From the NCBI GenBank assembly GCA_016165875.1, contig JABBOT010000080.1:40733477-40797476 (forward strand): a stretch of DNA of 64,000 nt, written 5' to 3'. The stretch is from Acanthopleura granulata (Eukaryota; Mollusca; Polyplacophora; Chitonida; Chitonidae). Below, piece after piece: positions 1-12,165 of the stretch; within the stretch, counting starts at the first letter, position 1, and every line of letters starts with the position of its first letter. Below the pieces are notes generated by a model. It saw only the letters and a program-made list of their open reading frames with translations. It did no database searches and was not told where the DNA came from. Position numbers and translations under genes: made by a program.

Positions 1-902
1 CCCTTAACAGTTTTTAATGTTTTAGACAAAACTGGCTACCCCTTTCTTTATTGATAACTTGATAACTCATCTATTCTTGTTGATTGGTTATTTCTTTCTA
101 TCTAATTCTAATATACGAACGCAGCATTTGAAAATACTTGTACAGCGGTTAATGTGTCTGGACTTCTTCTCATTCGTCTATTTTCCCGACTGGTGTTACT
201 CGCCAAAACCAGCCCCACATGTAAACTTTTGACCCGATAAAATCAACACAAAACTCTCCCAATTTGGGTCAGATATTTATGCACTTTATTTTTTATTTAA
301 GAGGCCAGTTATGCACTTTAATGGGGACCAGCCAAAGGTTCGGCAGCAAGACCATTTTACTGACGTCAAATGTTCTTTTCCCTGCACATCACAAGGACGT
401 GGCATTATAGACAGGGCGATGTTACAATAGACACAGGTACACTGTAACATGGTACACGTTACGCTACAATCATTTATGGCTGATGGTCCTGCTTCACAAA
501 AGCCCCACCTTAAAAAATAATAACGATAAAAAATGTCTGCTATTTGGATACATACATTTAGATGCAATGGCCTCAAAAATGTGCTTGAGTTCCTTGCAGA
601 CGAATGCATATAACGAGTGCAGATTTACTAACTCAGCTCGTAACTGTTTCAATGGATTCTGAACCAGGTAAGAGACCATTCGTCTTCTGAAAGATTACGA
701 ATCCTTTAACAGCGTGATCAATCCTTTGTCTTCCTTTTACATTAAGTTGTGTCGACAGTATCTGTACTGTATTTAAACTGAAAAATTGGGTTAACTCTTT
801 TCACTTTACAAAATTACTGGAAATTATACAATTTAACAGTATATATTAAATCAGATTAACACTTTCAGGTGTTTAGATCTAAATTATAATTATTTAAAAC
901 CT
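1..902. other. Intergenic, no supported feature
   Basis: AT-rich sequence with short frames on both strands and no recognisable protein, RNA or repeat. The longest frame (107 codons, minus strand, 286-609) shows no family signature. Confidence 0.5.
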
Positions 903-992
903 TGTAGTGTAACGTGTTCAACATACAACGAATCACTAAGCGCCGCATGTAGTGTAACGTGTTCTACATACAACGAATCACTAAGCGGCGCT
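903..992. repeat. 45-bp direct duplication (two copies)
   Basis: Two adjacent 45-bp copies begin TGTAGTGTAACGTGTTC at 903 and 948 and end in AGCGCCGCA or AGCGGCGCT. They differ at about three positions, so this is a recent local tandem duplication. Confidence 0.9.
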
Positions 993-3900
993 TTGAGATG
1001 TTTATCAAACATAATTTACAGGTTTAATATGCTTGTTTTAAGCACATAGAAATACAGACATTTTAACATTTACGTTTTTGAGACAGTTAAAAATGATAAA
1101 CTCACTTATGAAACGTGATGTATCTAATTAACAAATGGCCTATTTAGTAAACATAATAATTAAACCTGAACATGTCATCAAAACTCATAGCTAGTCGTGA
1201 AGTACAAAAAAGTCAACCATTAATAAACCCTTGAAAAAAGAAGAACAGTTGGGTGTCAGCAATTATAAATTTACAATTTGCCGACGTGGGCATAAGTATG
1301 AGGCCAAATTCGGCCAGCAAAGTTTGAAACGACAAATAATAACATTAAGTAGAAACTGAACTATACAATAATACCACACTATCATATCCCTCCTGCCAGA
1401 ATCCGGTGAAAAGTAACACACACGACATAATTTATACATCGGCCCAACGGCTTTTTTTTCTACTCACGGTTTACTTGTCGAACGCCACCGAGTTGGGGGT
1501 GGAAATTATTGTGGACATAAACTGCTCAGTCCATCAACTTGTATTCAGTGTTAGAGTTTCTCGCTGAGGCCTAATTCACGCCGCTGTGGTCACGCTAAGC
1601 ATTGGCTGGTTGGCAACCGCTCCGGTCAGTTGTTTCGCGGATTCTGTGCCTGGTACGGCTTACTCACGTTTATATGGCGCACACTTGAATGTCCCCGGAG
1701 GCGATGCGTAAGGAAGACATGAACAGCGTTCCGTGCTCCTGCCACAAGGCGGCACGATCAACCGCCTTCTTTGTTATATAATATGTGCTCAATTATTTGA
1801 AAGTATGTTTAAAACAAAAGGCGTCAATTACAATTTATCTATGGGGAAAATTAGGGCGGATTGTGCAATGAAACTTCAGCAAAAGCTCAATCAAGGAACA
1901 CCGGTCGCTGATAACGTAACCCAGGTGTTTATCCTGAGAAATTCCCACGAACCCCATTTACGGGGTTCATTCAAATTACTGACATTCGACTGTAGGTCAA
2001 CTTTTTATTTTAAGAAACAGATTTTCCTTGAATCTGACATCAGCCACCTTTCAGGGCTACTCATTGCAGTTTTCGTGAAGTTTGATTAATTTCTCATCAC
2101 AAAAACTTTAGGGTTGGCAAGAACACTATCAATTAAAGGCCTATACGTGCTGCGAAAAGGGCATTTTCACGGGTCAAACTTTAAGTGAAACGCTGTAGTG
2201 CCCACTAGTTAAAAATGAAGCATTTGGTACATAATAATATACTTAAATTTTGCACATTAATGTTTACAGGGTACTGGTCATAAATTGGTATGGTTCCATA
2301 TTAAAGTGGTGCGGTGAGTATATTCACACAGTCTGTTTACGAGATTATTGACTTTTTCGGCGAGAGCGATGACAGACTACACGTTGCATGCAACCAACAC
2401 GCGGAGAGCCACGTGAACGCTGTTACGGTAAGGTAGATCTTCCTAATGTGAATCTACAGGTGTCAGATTTTTTTGGTTGACATAAAAAAGAAAATGTCAT
2501 CTGAACCAATCGCAGACAACTTTTTCGCATGATGTATGGATGATTTACTTAACGGAAGTAGATGTTGGGGCGGAATCGATTTCATAAAACCAGTTTTGAC
2601 CAAGGTTAAGTTAACCCAAATTTGAAATGTGATTATACAAGGCTTATTTTTAGACCATACGAGTTCGAAATGCACACACTTAAGAGATCTATCGTCAAGA
2701 CAAATACATATATAAATTTGAACCCCTGAGTCCACAAGCTTCGTCTTTTATAGGGGTTTTAAATTCCAAGTTTCTAAGTGAAGACTCGCTTTATGGAATC
2801 GGGTACTCCTGCTTTTGTTTTTTGTTCGTTGTTTTGAAGATTATAGTAACGATTTCAGCATTATTTCGGCCTTATCGGTATGATGTCTTTTTTAGCAAAC
2901 CGGTTTTAGCAGTGTCTGCATATTATAGTGCTTCCTGGCCGCAACATCATGTCGAAGCAAAGAGACATGACGCCCGACACGGTCACAACGAACTCACACC
3001 AAGCTGACTTGGGAATGTAAATCTCTTCATTTGAAAACCGAACAGGGGACTATAAAAATCGTGTATTCACCTGCTCTCACAGTTTTTGGTGCCTTGGTTA
3101 GAAAAAAATTCGACAATGCCGGAATGATTGCATTGCATGACGTTCGTTAGGACCAATTGGGTTCCACTGAATTCATGACCTTGAAGCAACTCCTCAATAT
3201 TAATGGCGCCTTTGCTGGAGTCCTCCTTGGTCACGTGGGGCCTTGAAATGGCTGCATACGACGTACCTAAGTTAAAGTGGCATCAGGTGGCAATACTTTT
3301 ATAAATATTGATCAGAACAAACTTTACCAGAAAAAGTGAAGAATTTTAGAGAGAATCATTTCTTTCTGGGCCTTTATGTCAGGTCAAAAATCCGTTACTT
3401 TCCGCATGATTCTCCCACTTGCAGGAGTGAGATAAAGAAACAGTGTTCCGTAGTGATTTTGCAAGGAGTAAATTCTCATAGAATTATTTGGAACTGGTCC
3501 AAGATTGTTTATATCTTCTGATCACCCATCGTTTGTATTTCGAGTTAGGTACTTATGTGGGAATAAAGAAGAACTCCGCAGACTGAAGGGTAGGACACTT
3601 GTCAGTTTTATTTTCTTGTTGAACACTGAACAGTGAACAGCAATGTTTGTCAAGCATTTTGAGTGAAAAAAAAGCATTCTGATGAGTAAAAAGCATTTTA
3701 TCTCTATAAAATAGCCTGCTAATTTCATACCCATTCACACTATTCAACAAGTTCCCACTTATCATACGGAGTAGTTTCACCTAACAATGAGTTGATCACG
3801 ATCTTTTGATTTTGCTCAACTTTGGCCTATTTTGCTTCCACACGATGACGCTTTACTTTCTGTTTATCTTCTGTTTACCTGCGATAGTCACGAGAACGCC

Positions 3901-4207
3901 TGAATTCACACTGACTCATGACAAAACTAGACCTTGTTAGGTTTAAAAGGGGTCTGGTTATAGCGTAGTGCAATGGCTGGATAATAAAGTATACGACTGT
4001 ACGAGACGTTTGCATCTGGAAACAAGCATTCTAGAAGCATTAAACTTTAAAAGCAAGACAAAAAAAAAAAAAAGAAGAAGAAACTGCCTAGGTAGGTAAT
4101 ATGAAATTCCAGGAGGTTTTAATGACAAAGTCTTAATTTAATAGGACTTTATCTTACATTTACTTTTAAGAGTATCCAATTTTAAAATCATGATAAATAT
4201 TCATACA
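993..4207. other. Intergenic, no supported gene
   Basis: No gene can be supported. The best frame (1,733-2,089, plus, 118 codons) begins at GTG and resembles no family I know. A poly-A stretch lies at about 4,058-4,073. Confidence 0.5.
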
Positions 4208-4436
4208 TCACAATGACTCAGGAGCCTGTTACCAATGTGACTGCTATGAGTCCAAGTCCAACTCTGATCGACGTACGCCTACTTCCTCTCCAGTCATAAG
4301 TTTGCCAGCAACCTGTGGACGACCATGGGTTTCCTCTGGACTATGTCCAGTTTCTTTCCACAGAATAGATAATGCTGGCCTTCGTCTTTAAGTGAAACGT
4401 TCCTTACTACCTTGTATAATACCAATCAAATAAGAA
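4208..4436 (+). mobile_element. SINE family 1, 5'-truncated copy
   Basis: A diverged copy of the window's main SINE. It starts near the conserved CAATGACTCAGGAGCCT block, keeps the central GCCAGCAACCTG and GACCATGGGTTTCC blocks, and ends in the AAGTGAAACGTTCC...ACCAATCAAATAA tail. The promoter half of the tRNA-like head is missing. Confidence 0.8.
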
Positions 4437-6804
4437 GTATTCCTTTTTAAACAGTTATTTTCTTATTAAATTGTAATACCTTCAATTTAACCCGTTACCT
4501 GTAAGTGCTTTTATTTGAAATATTCATTTTCTACTTAAAGCTCTCTCTAAAAAAACACTTTTTTTTATTCTAACCTTTTCAGTTCTGCATCATCTTTTTG
4601 TCCTGTTAATGTCCTGCGTTCACGCTACATGTCCAAACTGTCATTGAAATGGATAAGTTTATCTGAAAGAAAACAAAAACAGTAGAAATGTATTTTGCTT
4701 TGCGTAAACCATGACCACTCGAACTTATCCCTCTTTGTACGTCATTCTGACAGTAATTTATGCACAAATTTCTTTGCCTTGCTTTTCTTCATCGCTAAAT
4801 AAACTCTGCGTCTAAATTTCCTTCTGACTGAAAATCCTTACCACACAGTGCTTTCTCAACCTTAGGTTTATAACATTGTTAATGCTGCACTATTGACTTA
4901 CCATCTGTGATGTTACACATAGCTCAACTTAGTTTAACCATTGCCTTTTCTTACACTTCGTTCTACCAAGGGTAACGAATGGAAGATAATACACGACCCT
5001 AGTGCGCTATATAATGACCCAGTTTGTTGTTAGAACCAGAGTAACATGCGTATGGTTGGTGTAGCTTGGTAACGGAAACTGAACCATGTATAATGCAACA
5101 ATAACGATCACTCGCTCGAAAAACGTTAAAAATTTGTTTTGAAAGGTTAGCTCCACGAATTCAGTTTCCCACGTTTTGATAACAAAGGAATGATATGCTC
5201 CTTGCAGAATTTTCAAGGCGATTTCTGGAGTTTTGTCCAAAAATTCCTCAGAGTTCGTGAGAAAAGATTGTGTCAGACCCAAATTAGCAAGAGGGGCGCG
5301 TCACTCGCAACAAATATTCTTCTTAACGTTTGCCTGACCGAATCACTGGAAATTCGGATATAGGTCTACAGTATAATGGAGCAAAAGAGTGCCTGCAATC
5401 AAGACTCACATGTTATTGTCTACAAATGTTTTGAGCCGTATTTCATCACTATATGCTATGCACGTTATGCTATACAGTGACAATGCTGCAATGGAACTTA
5501 TCTGCCCACACAGAAGAAAACATTTCAGACATCCTAAAACACACCGCAGCAGTACACTCTTAAGCTGGGACAACTTAAAACTTTGACAATTTTGAACACC
5601 ACCGAAATGCCCTCACATGACACTGTTCGCTTCGCTTCCAGACCCCAAACATGCATACGATTCATGGAGAGCGCACAAGGCGAGGCCCGACGGATGTGAG
5701 ATAATGGAACTGATGTGCGATAACCCAAGAAGGTACTCCGACTGCCGCGCGATCGCTGGCGATATCTGCAGACTCATATCAAGATCCACCAAGGTTACTC
5801 ACGACTAATCGTACGATCATCGTGTGAATTATTAGGATTGTTAAGAATTTTTCGGTCTCAGGTTGTCTTGACTTGTCATAGGTGTGTGACCGGGCATTGT
5901 GTGACGAGTTCTGCGTGTTTACCAGGGGGACAGAATAAGCCCACATCGTGTGAACCATAAGCTTGTCCCTATTACCTCTATGTATACTCTAACGCTTGTC
6001 TCCTCATCGACATGTATAATGATGGATGATGTAGCGAGCATTAATTATTTTTTCCCAGGTATATATATATAAAAATTTACGTATGTGTGTGTGTGTGTTT
6101 GTGTATTCATTTATTTTGAATAAGTCTGGTATTTTTCTCATTGAAGTAAATTTCTGTAACAGTTCTGCAAGGTGTAGCCCTAATACCAAAGTGCGTTAAT
6201 AAATACGTTAATAAAGCTTATATCTAGGTCCCGGTTTCGTAAAGCGCACTTAGCCGTTAACTACAACGACAACGTATGGAACAGACATGTAAAGTGTACC
6301 TAGCTGTCAGGGCTATTAAACACCAAGTATGCTCCGTGGAACTAGCCTCAGGTTAAGTATTTCAGCCCATGCATGCGACATCATGAGAACACGAACAGGC
6401 GTTTCCAAAGCTCTTGTGCCCTGGACATAAACTGTTTCAGTATGTGTGGGCGTAATCTCATGCTAACTAACGTTACTTAAATCACCTTTTGATGACTCTC
6501 ACCACAAGCCTATCCTGTTTCCTTCGGAAGTCAGCACGGACAACGTAAAAGTAGTGCGCGTCTTTATTACATACTAAAACACGCACAAACACTTATTATA
6601 AGCATATCCGGTGTTAATGGTAAACATTTAAGTCATAAATAATAGGACCTATGGTAGTTTTGTAATGATTAATGATCGGATGTGAGGTTATTAAACTTCA
6701 TGTGCAAACGGTAATAGCCTAATACTGTCGTCAGAAGGGCTTTCTCACCAAGATCCCGCGAACAGTGAAAGCGGGGCGTACAAATTAAACATACAAACAC
6801 AAAA
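4437..6804. other. Intergenic with a (TA)n/(TG)n microsatellite
   Basis: Nothing recognisable apart from a short TA run (about 6,059-6,071) followed by a TG run (6,081-6,104). The frame at 5,617-5,808 (63 codons) has no known relative. Confidence 0.5.
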
Positions 6805-7066
6805 GGGCCTCGGTGGTTCAGTTGGTTAGCGCGCTAGCGCAGCGTAATGACCCAGAAGCCTCTCACCGATGCAGTCGCTGTGAGTTCAAGTTCAGCTCAT
6901 GCTGACTTCCTCTTCCTGGGAAGGTGTGCCAGCAATCTGCAGATGGTCGTGGGTTTCTCCCGGGGCTCTTCCCGGTTTTCTCTCACCATAGTGCTGATCT
7001 CTGTCGTATAAGTGAAATATTCTTGAGTACGACGTAAAACATCAATCAAATAAATAAATAGATAAA
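6805..7066 (+). mobile_element. SINE family 1, near full-length
   Basis: The most complete copy on this strand. It opens with a tRNA-like head (GGGCCTCGGTGGTTCAGTTG) containing an A-box-like TGGTTCAGTTGG and a B-box-like GTGAGTTCAAG. A conserved body follows, reading GCCAGCAATCTGCAGATGG and CGTGGGTTTCTCCCGGGG. It ends in the GTCGTATAAGTGAAATATTC tail and an (AAAT)n run. Length (about 260 bp) and internal Pol III-type boxes fit a tRNA-derived SINE. The head is too diverged and lacks a clean cloverleaf, so it is not a functional tRNA gene. Confidence 0.92.
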
Positions 7067-7307
7067 TACAAATACAAATTCCCTGTCCATGAAAGGCAGG
7101 GATTTAAACTAAATAAATAGGCCTGAGTAATATCACCTTCGCATCGCCAACACGATGGTTAACATGTGCTTGTAAATAGCTGTCATTTGTTAATAACTTC
7201 AACATGCAACTCGGACTGAACTGCTGTCATACATTTATATTAATTTCCATGAGTTAGAGTTACATTATTACGTGTGCCAAAATTTCGACTTGCTAAAATG
7301 TTAGGAT

Positions 7308-7503
7308 GTATTTATTTATTTGGTTGGTCTTACTCATGAATATTTCAAATATACGACGGCAGCCAGCATTATGGTGGAAGAAAACCGAGCAATGCGCGGG
7401 GGAAACCCAAGGCCACCAGCAGGTTGCTGGCGGTCCTTCCCATGTACAGTCGGAGAGGAAGCCGGCTTGAATTCAACGTGAACACACAGCGACCGCACTG
7501 AAA
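7308..7503 (-). mobile_element. SINE family 1, partial copy
   Basis: In plus orientation this begins with the (ATTT)n tail, then GGTTGGTCTTACTCATGAATA, GCCAGCATTATGGTGGAAG and GCAGGTTGCTGGCGG. It ends at CACAGCGACCGCACTG, so the outer tRNA-like head is lost. The reading frames here (for example 7,369-7,566 minus) are SINE sequence, not protein. Confidence 0.88.
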
Positions 7504-7823
7504 TGTTTGGGGGTCTTGGTTCCTATCATTGGATTTGTTTGTCTGTGGTTTGAACATTATTGGCAATATATCGCCACGTCGAATTAAGTGAATTCAAAGC
7601 GTCTCTCACATACATATTTTTGATTTACGACTTATGTAGTCTATTCACTATGTGGGTTTTGGTTGACATTCCGTGTGTCCTTCATGCACCACTGAATACT
7701 GCTGACTGTTTCTCCTTACATGATTTCGTCATCATTTCTCACTTATCATTGTTCATGGGTTTTCCACATGTGTGACGTTAGTTATGTTTGTGGGTGGATG
7801 AATCCGGGATATCGGAAGTAACC

Positions 7824-8672
7824 GAAAGACTTCCGCCAGGTACTTGACAAATCTGAAGGCTTTCGCGATGTACTTGACAAATCCGAAGGTTTTCTTGAGG
7901 CACTCGTCAAATCTCAAGGCTTTCTTGGGGTACCTTATAAATCTAAAGGCTTCATTGAGGTACTTGACAAATCTCAAGGCTTTTGTGAGATACTTGTGAA
8001 TCTCAAGGCTTTCGCGGACTATTTCCCAAATCTCAAGGCTTTCGTGGGGTATTTCACAAATGTCCATGCTTTCGTGAGATGCTCGAGAAATCTCAAGGCT
8101 TTCGCTATGTACTTGAGAAATCTCAAGACTTTCATGAGATACTGGACAAACCTAAAGGCTTTCGTGAGGTACTTCACAAATCGCAAGGCTTTTTCGGGGT
8201 ACCTTACAGATCTCAAGGCATTTTTGAGAGAACCCTACAAATCTCAAGGCTTTCGATGGTGCTTGACAAATCCCAAGGCTTTTGTGGGATATTTCACAAA
8301 TGTCCATGCTTTCGTGAGATGCTCGAGAAATCTCAAGGCTTTCGCTATGTACTTGAGAAATCTCAAGGCTTTCATGAGGTATTTGATTAACCTCAAGGCT
8401 TTCGCGATGTACTTGAGAATCTCCTGGCTTTCATGACGTATTTGACTAACCTCAAGGCTTTCGCGATGTACTTGAGAATCTCAAGGATTTCGCGAGGTAC
8501 TGGACAAACCTCAAGGCTTTTGTGAGGTACCTCACAAATCTCAAGGCGTTTTTTAGAGAATCTTACAAATCTCAAGTCTTTCGTGAGGTGCTTGACCAAC
8601 CCCAAGACTTTTGCGAGGTACTGGACAAATCCTAAGGCTTCCGGGAAGTACTTCAGAAATCTCAACACTTAA
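7824..8672. repeat. 30-bp minisatellite, about 28 units, with a 240-bp higher-order repeat
   Basis: Tandem array with a unit close to AAATCTCAAGGCTTTCGTGA plus GGTACTTGAC. Because 30 is a multiple of 3, long frames stay open on both strands: decapeptides such as NLKAFVRYFT on plus and LRFVKYLTKA on minus. They lack any coding hallmark beyond periodicity. A block of three or more units at about 8,050-8,140 recurs almost unchanged exactly 240 bp (8 units) downstream, showing recent multi-unit duplication. It could be a repeat-protein exon, but openness in several frames argues for non-coding satellite. Confidence 0.93.
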
Positions 8673-8884
8673 AGTCGCAGTCGAAACAGAGACAGCCACT
8701 TGGACGTGAACAGGCGATCTGATTGGTCAAGAGCCTGATAGTCGTAGCAAACCAAACATTTGAACATCTGGCCCTGTATTTTTCTTATGTCCATTTTAAG
8801 CTGTTTTGTGCTTTTTTTGGAACAGTATTTAGATAACCACACCATATATACTAAAATGATATGCATTGAATGTTTTCATCATCG

Positions 8885-9070
8885 ATGAAAACTGTTGACT
8901 TCTCCCATTTGCGTGAACCCACACTAATTTTATAAATATTTTATATACTTTTGTAGTTCTTTTGTGATTTGTGTTACTTGTCCTTTTTGGAAACTGATCT
9001 CGCGAGTGTAAACCCGTAACGCCAATTTTGGTTGGCCACAGGTATACGAATGTCAGTTTCGCCGTATAGG
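8885..9070 (-). repeat. Dispersed repeat family R, tail segment
   Basis: Shares TTTTGTAGTTCTTTTGTGA, GTGTTACTTGTCCTTTTTGG and GGTATACGAATGTCAGTTTC with segments at 11,025, 12,015 and 15,690 (the last two in opposite orientation). No protein or known family recognised. Confidence 0.75.
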
Positions 9071-9113
9071 TTTGGATATTGGTATTGTGATTATTGATGT
9101 GGAACACTCATTA

Positions 9114-9629
9114 ATGGAGACTTCTGGTATAGAAATTTCTTGCGAAGCCTCGATATGCAACAACGATATTTCATATAGCAGCAAGGAGGTCTCCATGTTA
9201 AAATTGTTGACTATACGTACACTAGATTTGACGCGTCGTTTATTACACTATACTACCACCGACATCGTTGATCTACTTATGCCTTCAGATAACTTTTTGC
9301 GTATATCTTTAAGAGATTGTGGCGATAATTTTATTACTGAAACCGGTTTTTGGAAATTTGATTTTGGATATCGATTTACTGCTTTACGGCGTGAATTGCA
9401 ATTTGGATCCTTCACTTACCATCAGTGTGACCTCAGTGAAACACCCAGAGATAAAGTACCCAAATTATTAATTTTAAGAAATAAACCGGACTCCGATTTG
9501 AACCCTGGTACTCCGGAGGTGGAAGCAGACGTTCTAACGTCGAGGTCACAGCAGTCTTGTGATTTGCATCAAAAGTGCGTAGTTTCAGATGATTTACTGT
9601 TACAGGTCAGAAGATCACCAGCCAGGTAG
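9114..9629 (+). CDS. Unrecognised open frame, 171 codons from first ATG
   Basis: The frame is open upstream to a TTG at 9,072, but the first in-frame ATG is at 9,114 and it stops at TAG 9,627-9,629. The translation is polar, without membrane segments, signal peptide or repeats, and resembles no family I know. No poly-A signal or convincing splice partner was identified. It lies just after a family R segment, so it may be repeat-derived or chance. It is listed because it is among the longest ATG-initiated frames in the left half. Confidence 0.15.
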   Translation: METSGIEISCEASICNNDISYSSKEVSMLKLLTIRTLDLTRRLLHYTTTDIVDLLMPSDNFLRISLRDCGDNFITETGFWKFDFGYRFTALRRELQFGSFTYHQCDLSETPRDKVPKLLILRNKPDSDLNPGTPEVEADVLTSRSQQSCDLHQKCVVSDDLLLQVRRSPAR

Positions 9630-10449
9630 TAAATCTCCTGCTTCAAAAGGGCTCCGGTTTGATACAATGACGCTCGGCATAGTTAATGTAAAAATCCGCC
9701 GAAGTCAATACCGCGCCAATCCTTTTCAATTAAATTTGTTAATTATTCTTGAATACGGCGTGAAATTCATGTAAAGGCCTACGGTGATCTATTTACTCCT
9801 CGTCGCTTATATGGGAGTGTACGTAAACTGGGCTGTCTATACATTTTACGGAAGATCTTGGCGCCGTATACCTTTAGAAATACTGCTCATTAGTTATTTC
9901 GAGATTTTTAAATCAGTCCACTACGACATTCCGGTCATACCTCTCTAGGCCTTTTCATTTCACGTAAATACAGGGTCACTATTCGCTTGATGTTCCATTA
10001 CTTATCCTGTTATTGGAATATTTCATTAATCACTTCAAAGACAAACTAAATTGCACTGGTAACGTATTGTGCGCAGGTATCATAACATGACAATGCAGAT
10101 AGTTTCCAATAGCTGTTCTTTGATAACTATCCCTGAATATTGATACGCACAAAGCGATTGTAAGTTGATGTGTTCCTGATCACAAAGCAATCATAGGCTC
10201 TGCTGGTATGCTTCAGTGTCCGACTCAAAACACAGTTGTATAGGCTAAGTTGATGTGTTTCCGTGTCCTTCGCACAAAGCAATTGCATATTAAGTTGATG
10301 TGTTCCAGTATAACAGACTACAGCACAGAGAGTAAAACCAGAATTAGGTAAACAAAATTACAGTGATGTTAAATGTAATTTATTAAATGTCAGTGGCTTA
10401 TAAAATTACCCTAATTGCTGTGTTGTCATCAAATTTAACATTTTTATAC
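9630..10449. other. Intergenic, nothing recognised
   Basis: A loosely repeated phrase AAGTTGATGTGTTCC/TCC with ACAAAGCAAT recurs three times at about 10,150-10,305, spaced about 60-110 bp. Otherwise there is no structure I can support. Confidence 0.4.
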
Positions 10450-10575
10450 AAAATAAAACGACGACAGTGTGGTAGTTGGCAAATGGTCAGACGTTATCGG
10501 TCAAATCCGGCCTCTTGTCAGTTTACCTGTTAGGGTTTTATTCTAATTGTTCATGTAAGTATTTAAGAAATAACA
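10450..10575 (+). repeat. Dispersed repeat family R, head segment
   Basis: Contains the family R core: CGACGACAGTGTGGTAGTTG, GCAAATGGTCAGACGTTATC, AATCCGGCCTCTTGTCAG and GGGTTTTATTCTAATTGTTC. About ten such cores occur in the window on both strands. Confidence 0.85.
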
Positions 10576-11024
10576 ACGTACAGCCCCACTCCCCCTCCAC
10601 CTCCCCACCCTACCCGAGCATCAGTGTCGATCGTGCCCAAGAAGCGAATGTATACCAAGGTGATATGTTGTAGGGTAGTTAAGGTGCTTAGAACCGACTT
10701 AATCCATAATGGCTTTTTGAACCGTGTGCATGGTGGTGACAGCATTGGTCGAAGATGGTCAAAATAGGTCCACCTCAAAATTTATCAGATTCTGAGATTT
10801 AATGGATTTTTTTCAGATATTTCAGATTAGTTTCTTTGAGAAATGCAGGATAGGTTTTAATAGTTGGACTAATAATGTTCAACAAAATTCAGTTTGCCAT
10901 GCCATTGGATAATTTCATTCATACAGTCCATGAGCAATATTTTCGGAAACGCGTCCCTTTCTTTTACCTTTTTGTGTTTGATGTACAATAATTACAACTC
11001 ATATGATAGAAATGTATGTAAATG

Positions 11025-11160
11025 AAACCGTCCTAAGTTTATTAGTTTATATTTTTTCTTAGTTCTGTGGTGGGGTTTGTGTTATTTGTCGTTTATGGAA
11101 GCTGCTCTTTTTCTGGTTGACGGCTGGTATACGAATCTCGGTTTCGACGCCATGGTTCAA
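11025..11160 (-). repeat. Dispersed repeat family R, tail segment
   Basis: Carries TTCTTAGTTCTGTGGTGGGG, GTGTTATTTGTCGTTTATGG and CGGCTGGTATACGAATCTCG. It pairs with the minus-strand head at 11,510-11,680, giving head-then-tail order on the minus strand, the same order as the compact copy at 15,568-15,830. Confidence 0.75.
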
Positions 11161-11509
11161 TTTTGTTGACATATATCTTCAAATCTTACGGCTTTCTTGA
11201 ATTTATACTCAAACGAGTGGCCTCCCCTTCCTTCATCTTAACAGTAGAAAAAATGGTGTAGTTGTGACGTTATAAATTATTATCACTATAACGATGGGCC
11301 CTTGTTGCATTCTCTGTTTTATTGTCGTAAAATAAAACACTGCAATCTATCAGCGATCCACCACCACCATTCGCCTTATTGTGTATACATGTGTTAAATG
11401 CAATGACATCTTATCACTTCGAGTAATTCTGGACCACTGACGTCTCATAACATGGTTGTAACTTCACTGTAATATTTCACCTCATTCTGCTTAAACCATG
11501 GCGTCAGGG

Positions 11510-11680
11510 GGCATGTAAGTTGTTACTGCTTAAACACTAGCCCACCTAAACAGAATAAAACCGTAAGTAAAGCAAACTGGCAAGAGGCCGGATTTTACCG
11601 ATAACGTGTGACCATCTGCCAATCACTACACTGTCGTCGCTGCTCTCGTTTTACTCTTTGCGCTATAGTCTTTTATATTT
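11510..11680 (-). repeat. Dispersed repeat family R, head segment
   Basis: Reverse complement of the family R core: AGAATAAAACCG, GGCAAGAGGCCGGATTTTAC, ACTACACTGTCGTCGCTGC and GTTTTACTCTTTGCGCTATAG. Confidence 0.85.
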
Positions 11681-12014
11681 TTCCTATGTGCCTTTTGGTT
11701 TACCATACCTGGCGTGCCGTATGTTATCTCTAGGGGCTTAATACACGCATCCAGTTTTCTTCTTGTATATGGTTCATATGTAAACAGCGCACCTAAGTTT
11801 CAGGTTGAAACGAGCTGTTATGTTCCTATCTTTAGAAAGCAGCTGTTTGGTGTTTCTCTTATTGACCTATTCATGGACAGAAAGTTTGTGATCAGAAGGC
11901 TTGCTGATATCCCAGCTGAAAGCCGCTGCTATGTGTTTCTCGTTGTAGTAGCAGTGAACAGCGGGTTTACGATCCCTAGAATTGTGTTATTATAGTTGTG
12001 TATCTAGGCGTCAA

Positions 12015-12165
12015 AACCGACATTCGTATACCGGCCGTCAACCAAAATGGGCGTTCCAGGTCAATAATCGCGAGACGAGATTCAAAAAGCGACAAATAAC
12101 AAACCCCTAAGAACTAAGAAGATATATAAATATAATTAGGACGGATCCATGCGAAGAGAAACAGT
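12015..12165 (+). repeat. Dispersed repeat family R, tail segment
   Basis: Begins AACCGACATTCGTATACCGG and continues GTCAACCAAAATGGGCGTTC, then AAAAAGCGACAAATAACAAA. It is close to 15,690-15,830 and to the reverse complement of 8,885-9,070. Confidence 0.75.

Noticed and set aside
1733..2089. 118-codon plus-strand frame
   Set aside because: Begins at GTG; no family resemblance, splice or poly-A support.
7996..8436. 146-codon plus-strand frame with decapeptide repeats as a repeat-protein gene
   Set aside because: It lies wholly in the 30-bp minisatellite. Frames in other registers and on the opposite strand are equally open, and no flanking exon signal was seen.
7824..8672. CRISPR-like array
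   Set aside because: Units are contiguous without unique spacers, and the genome is eukaryotic.
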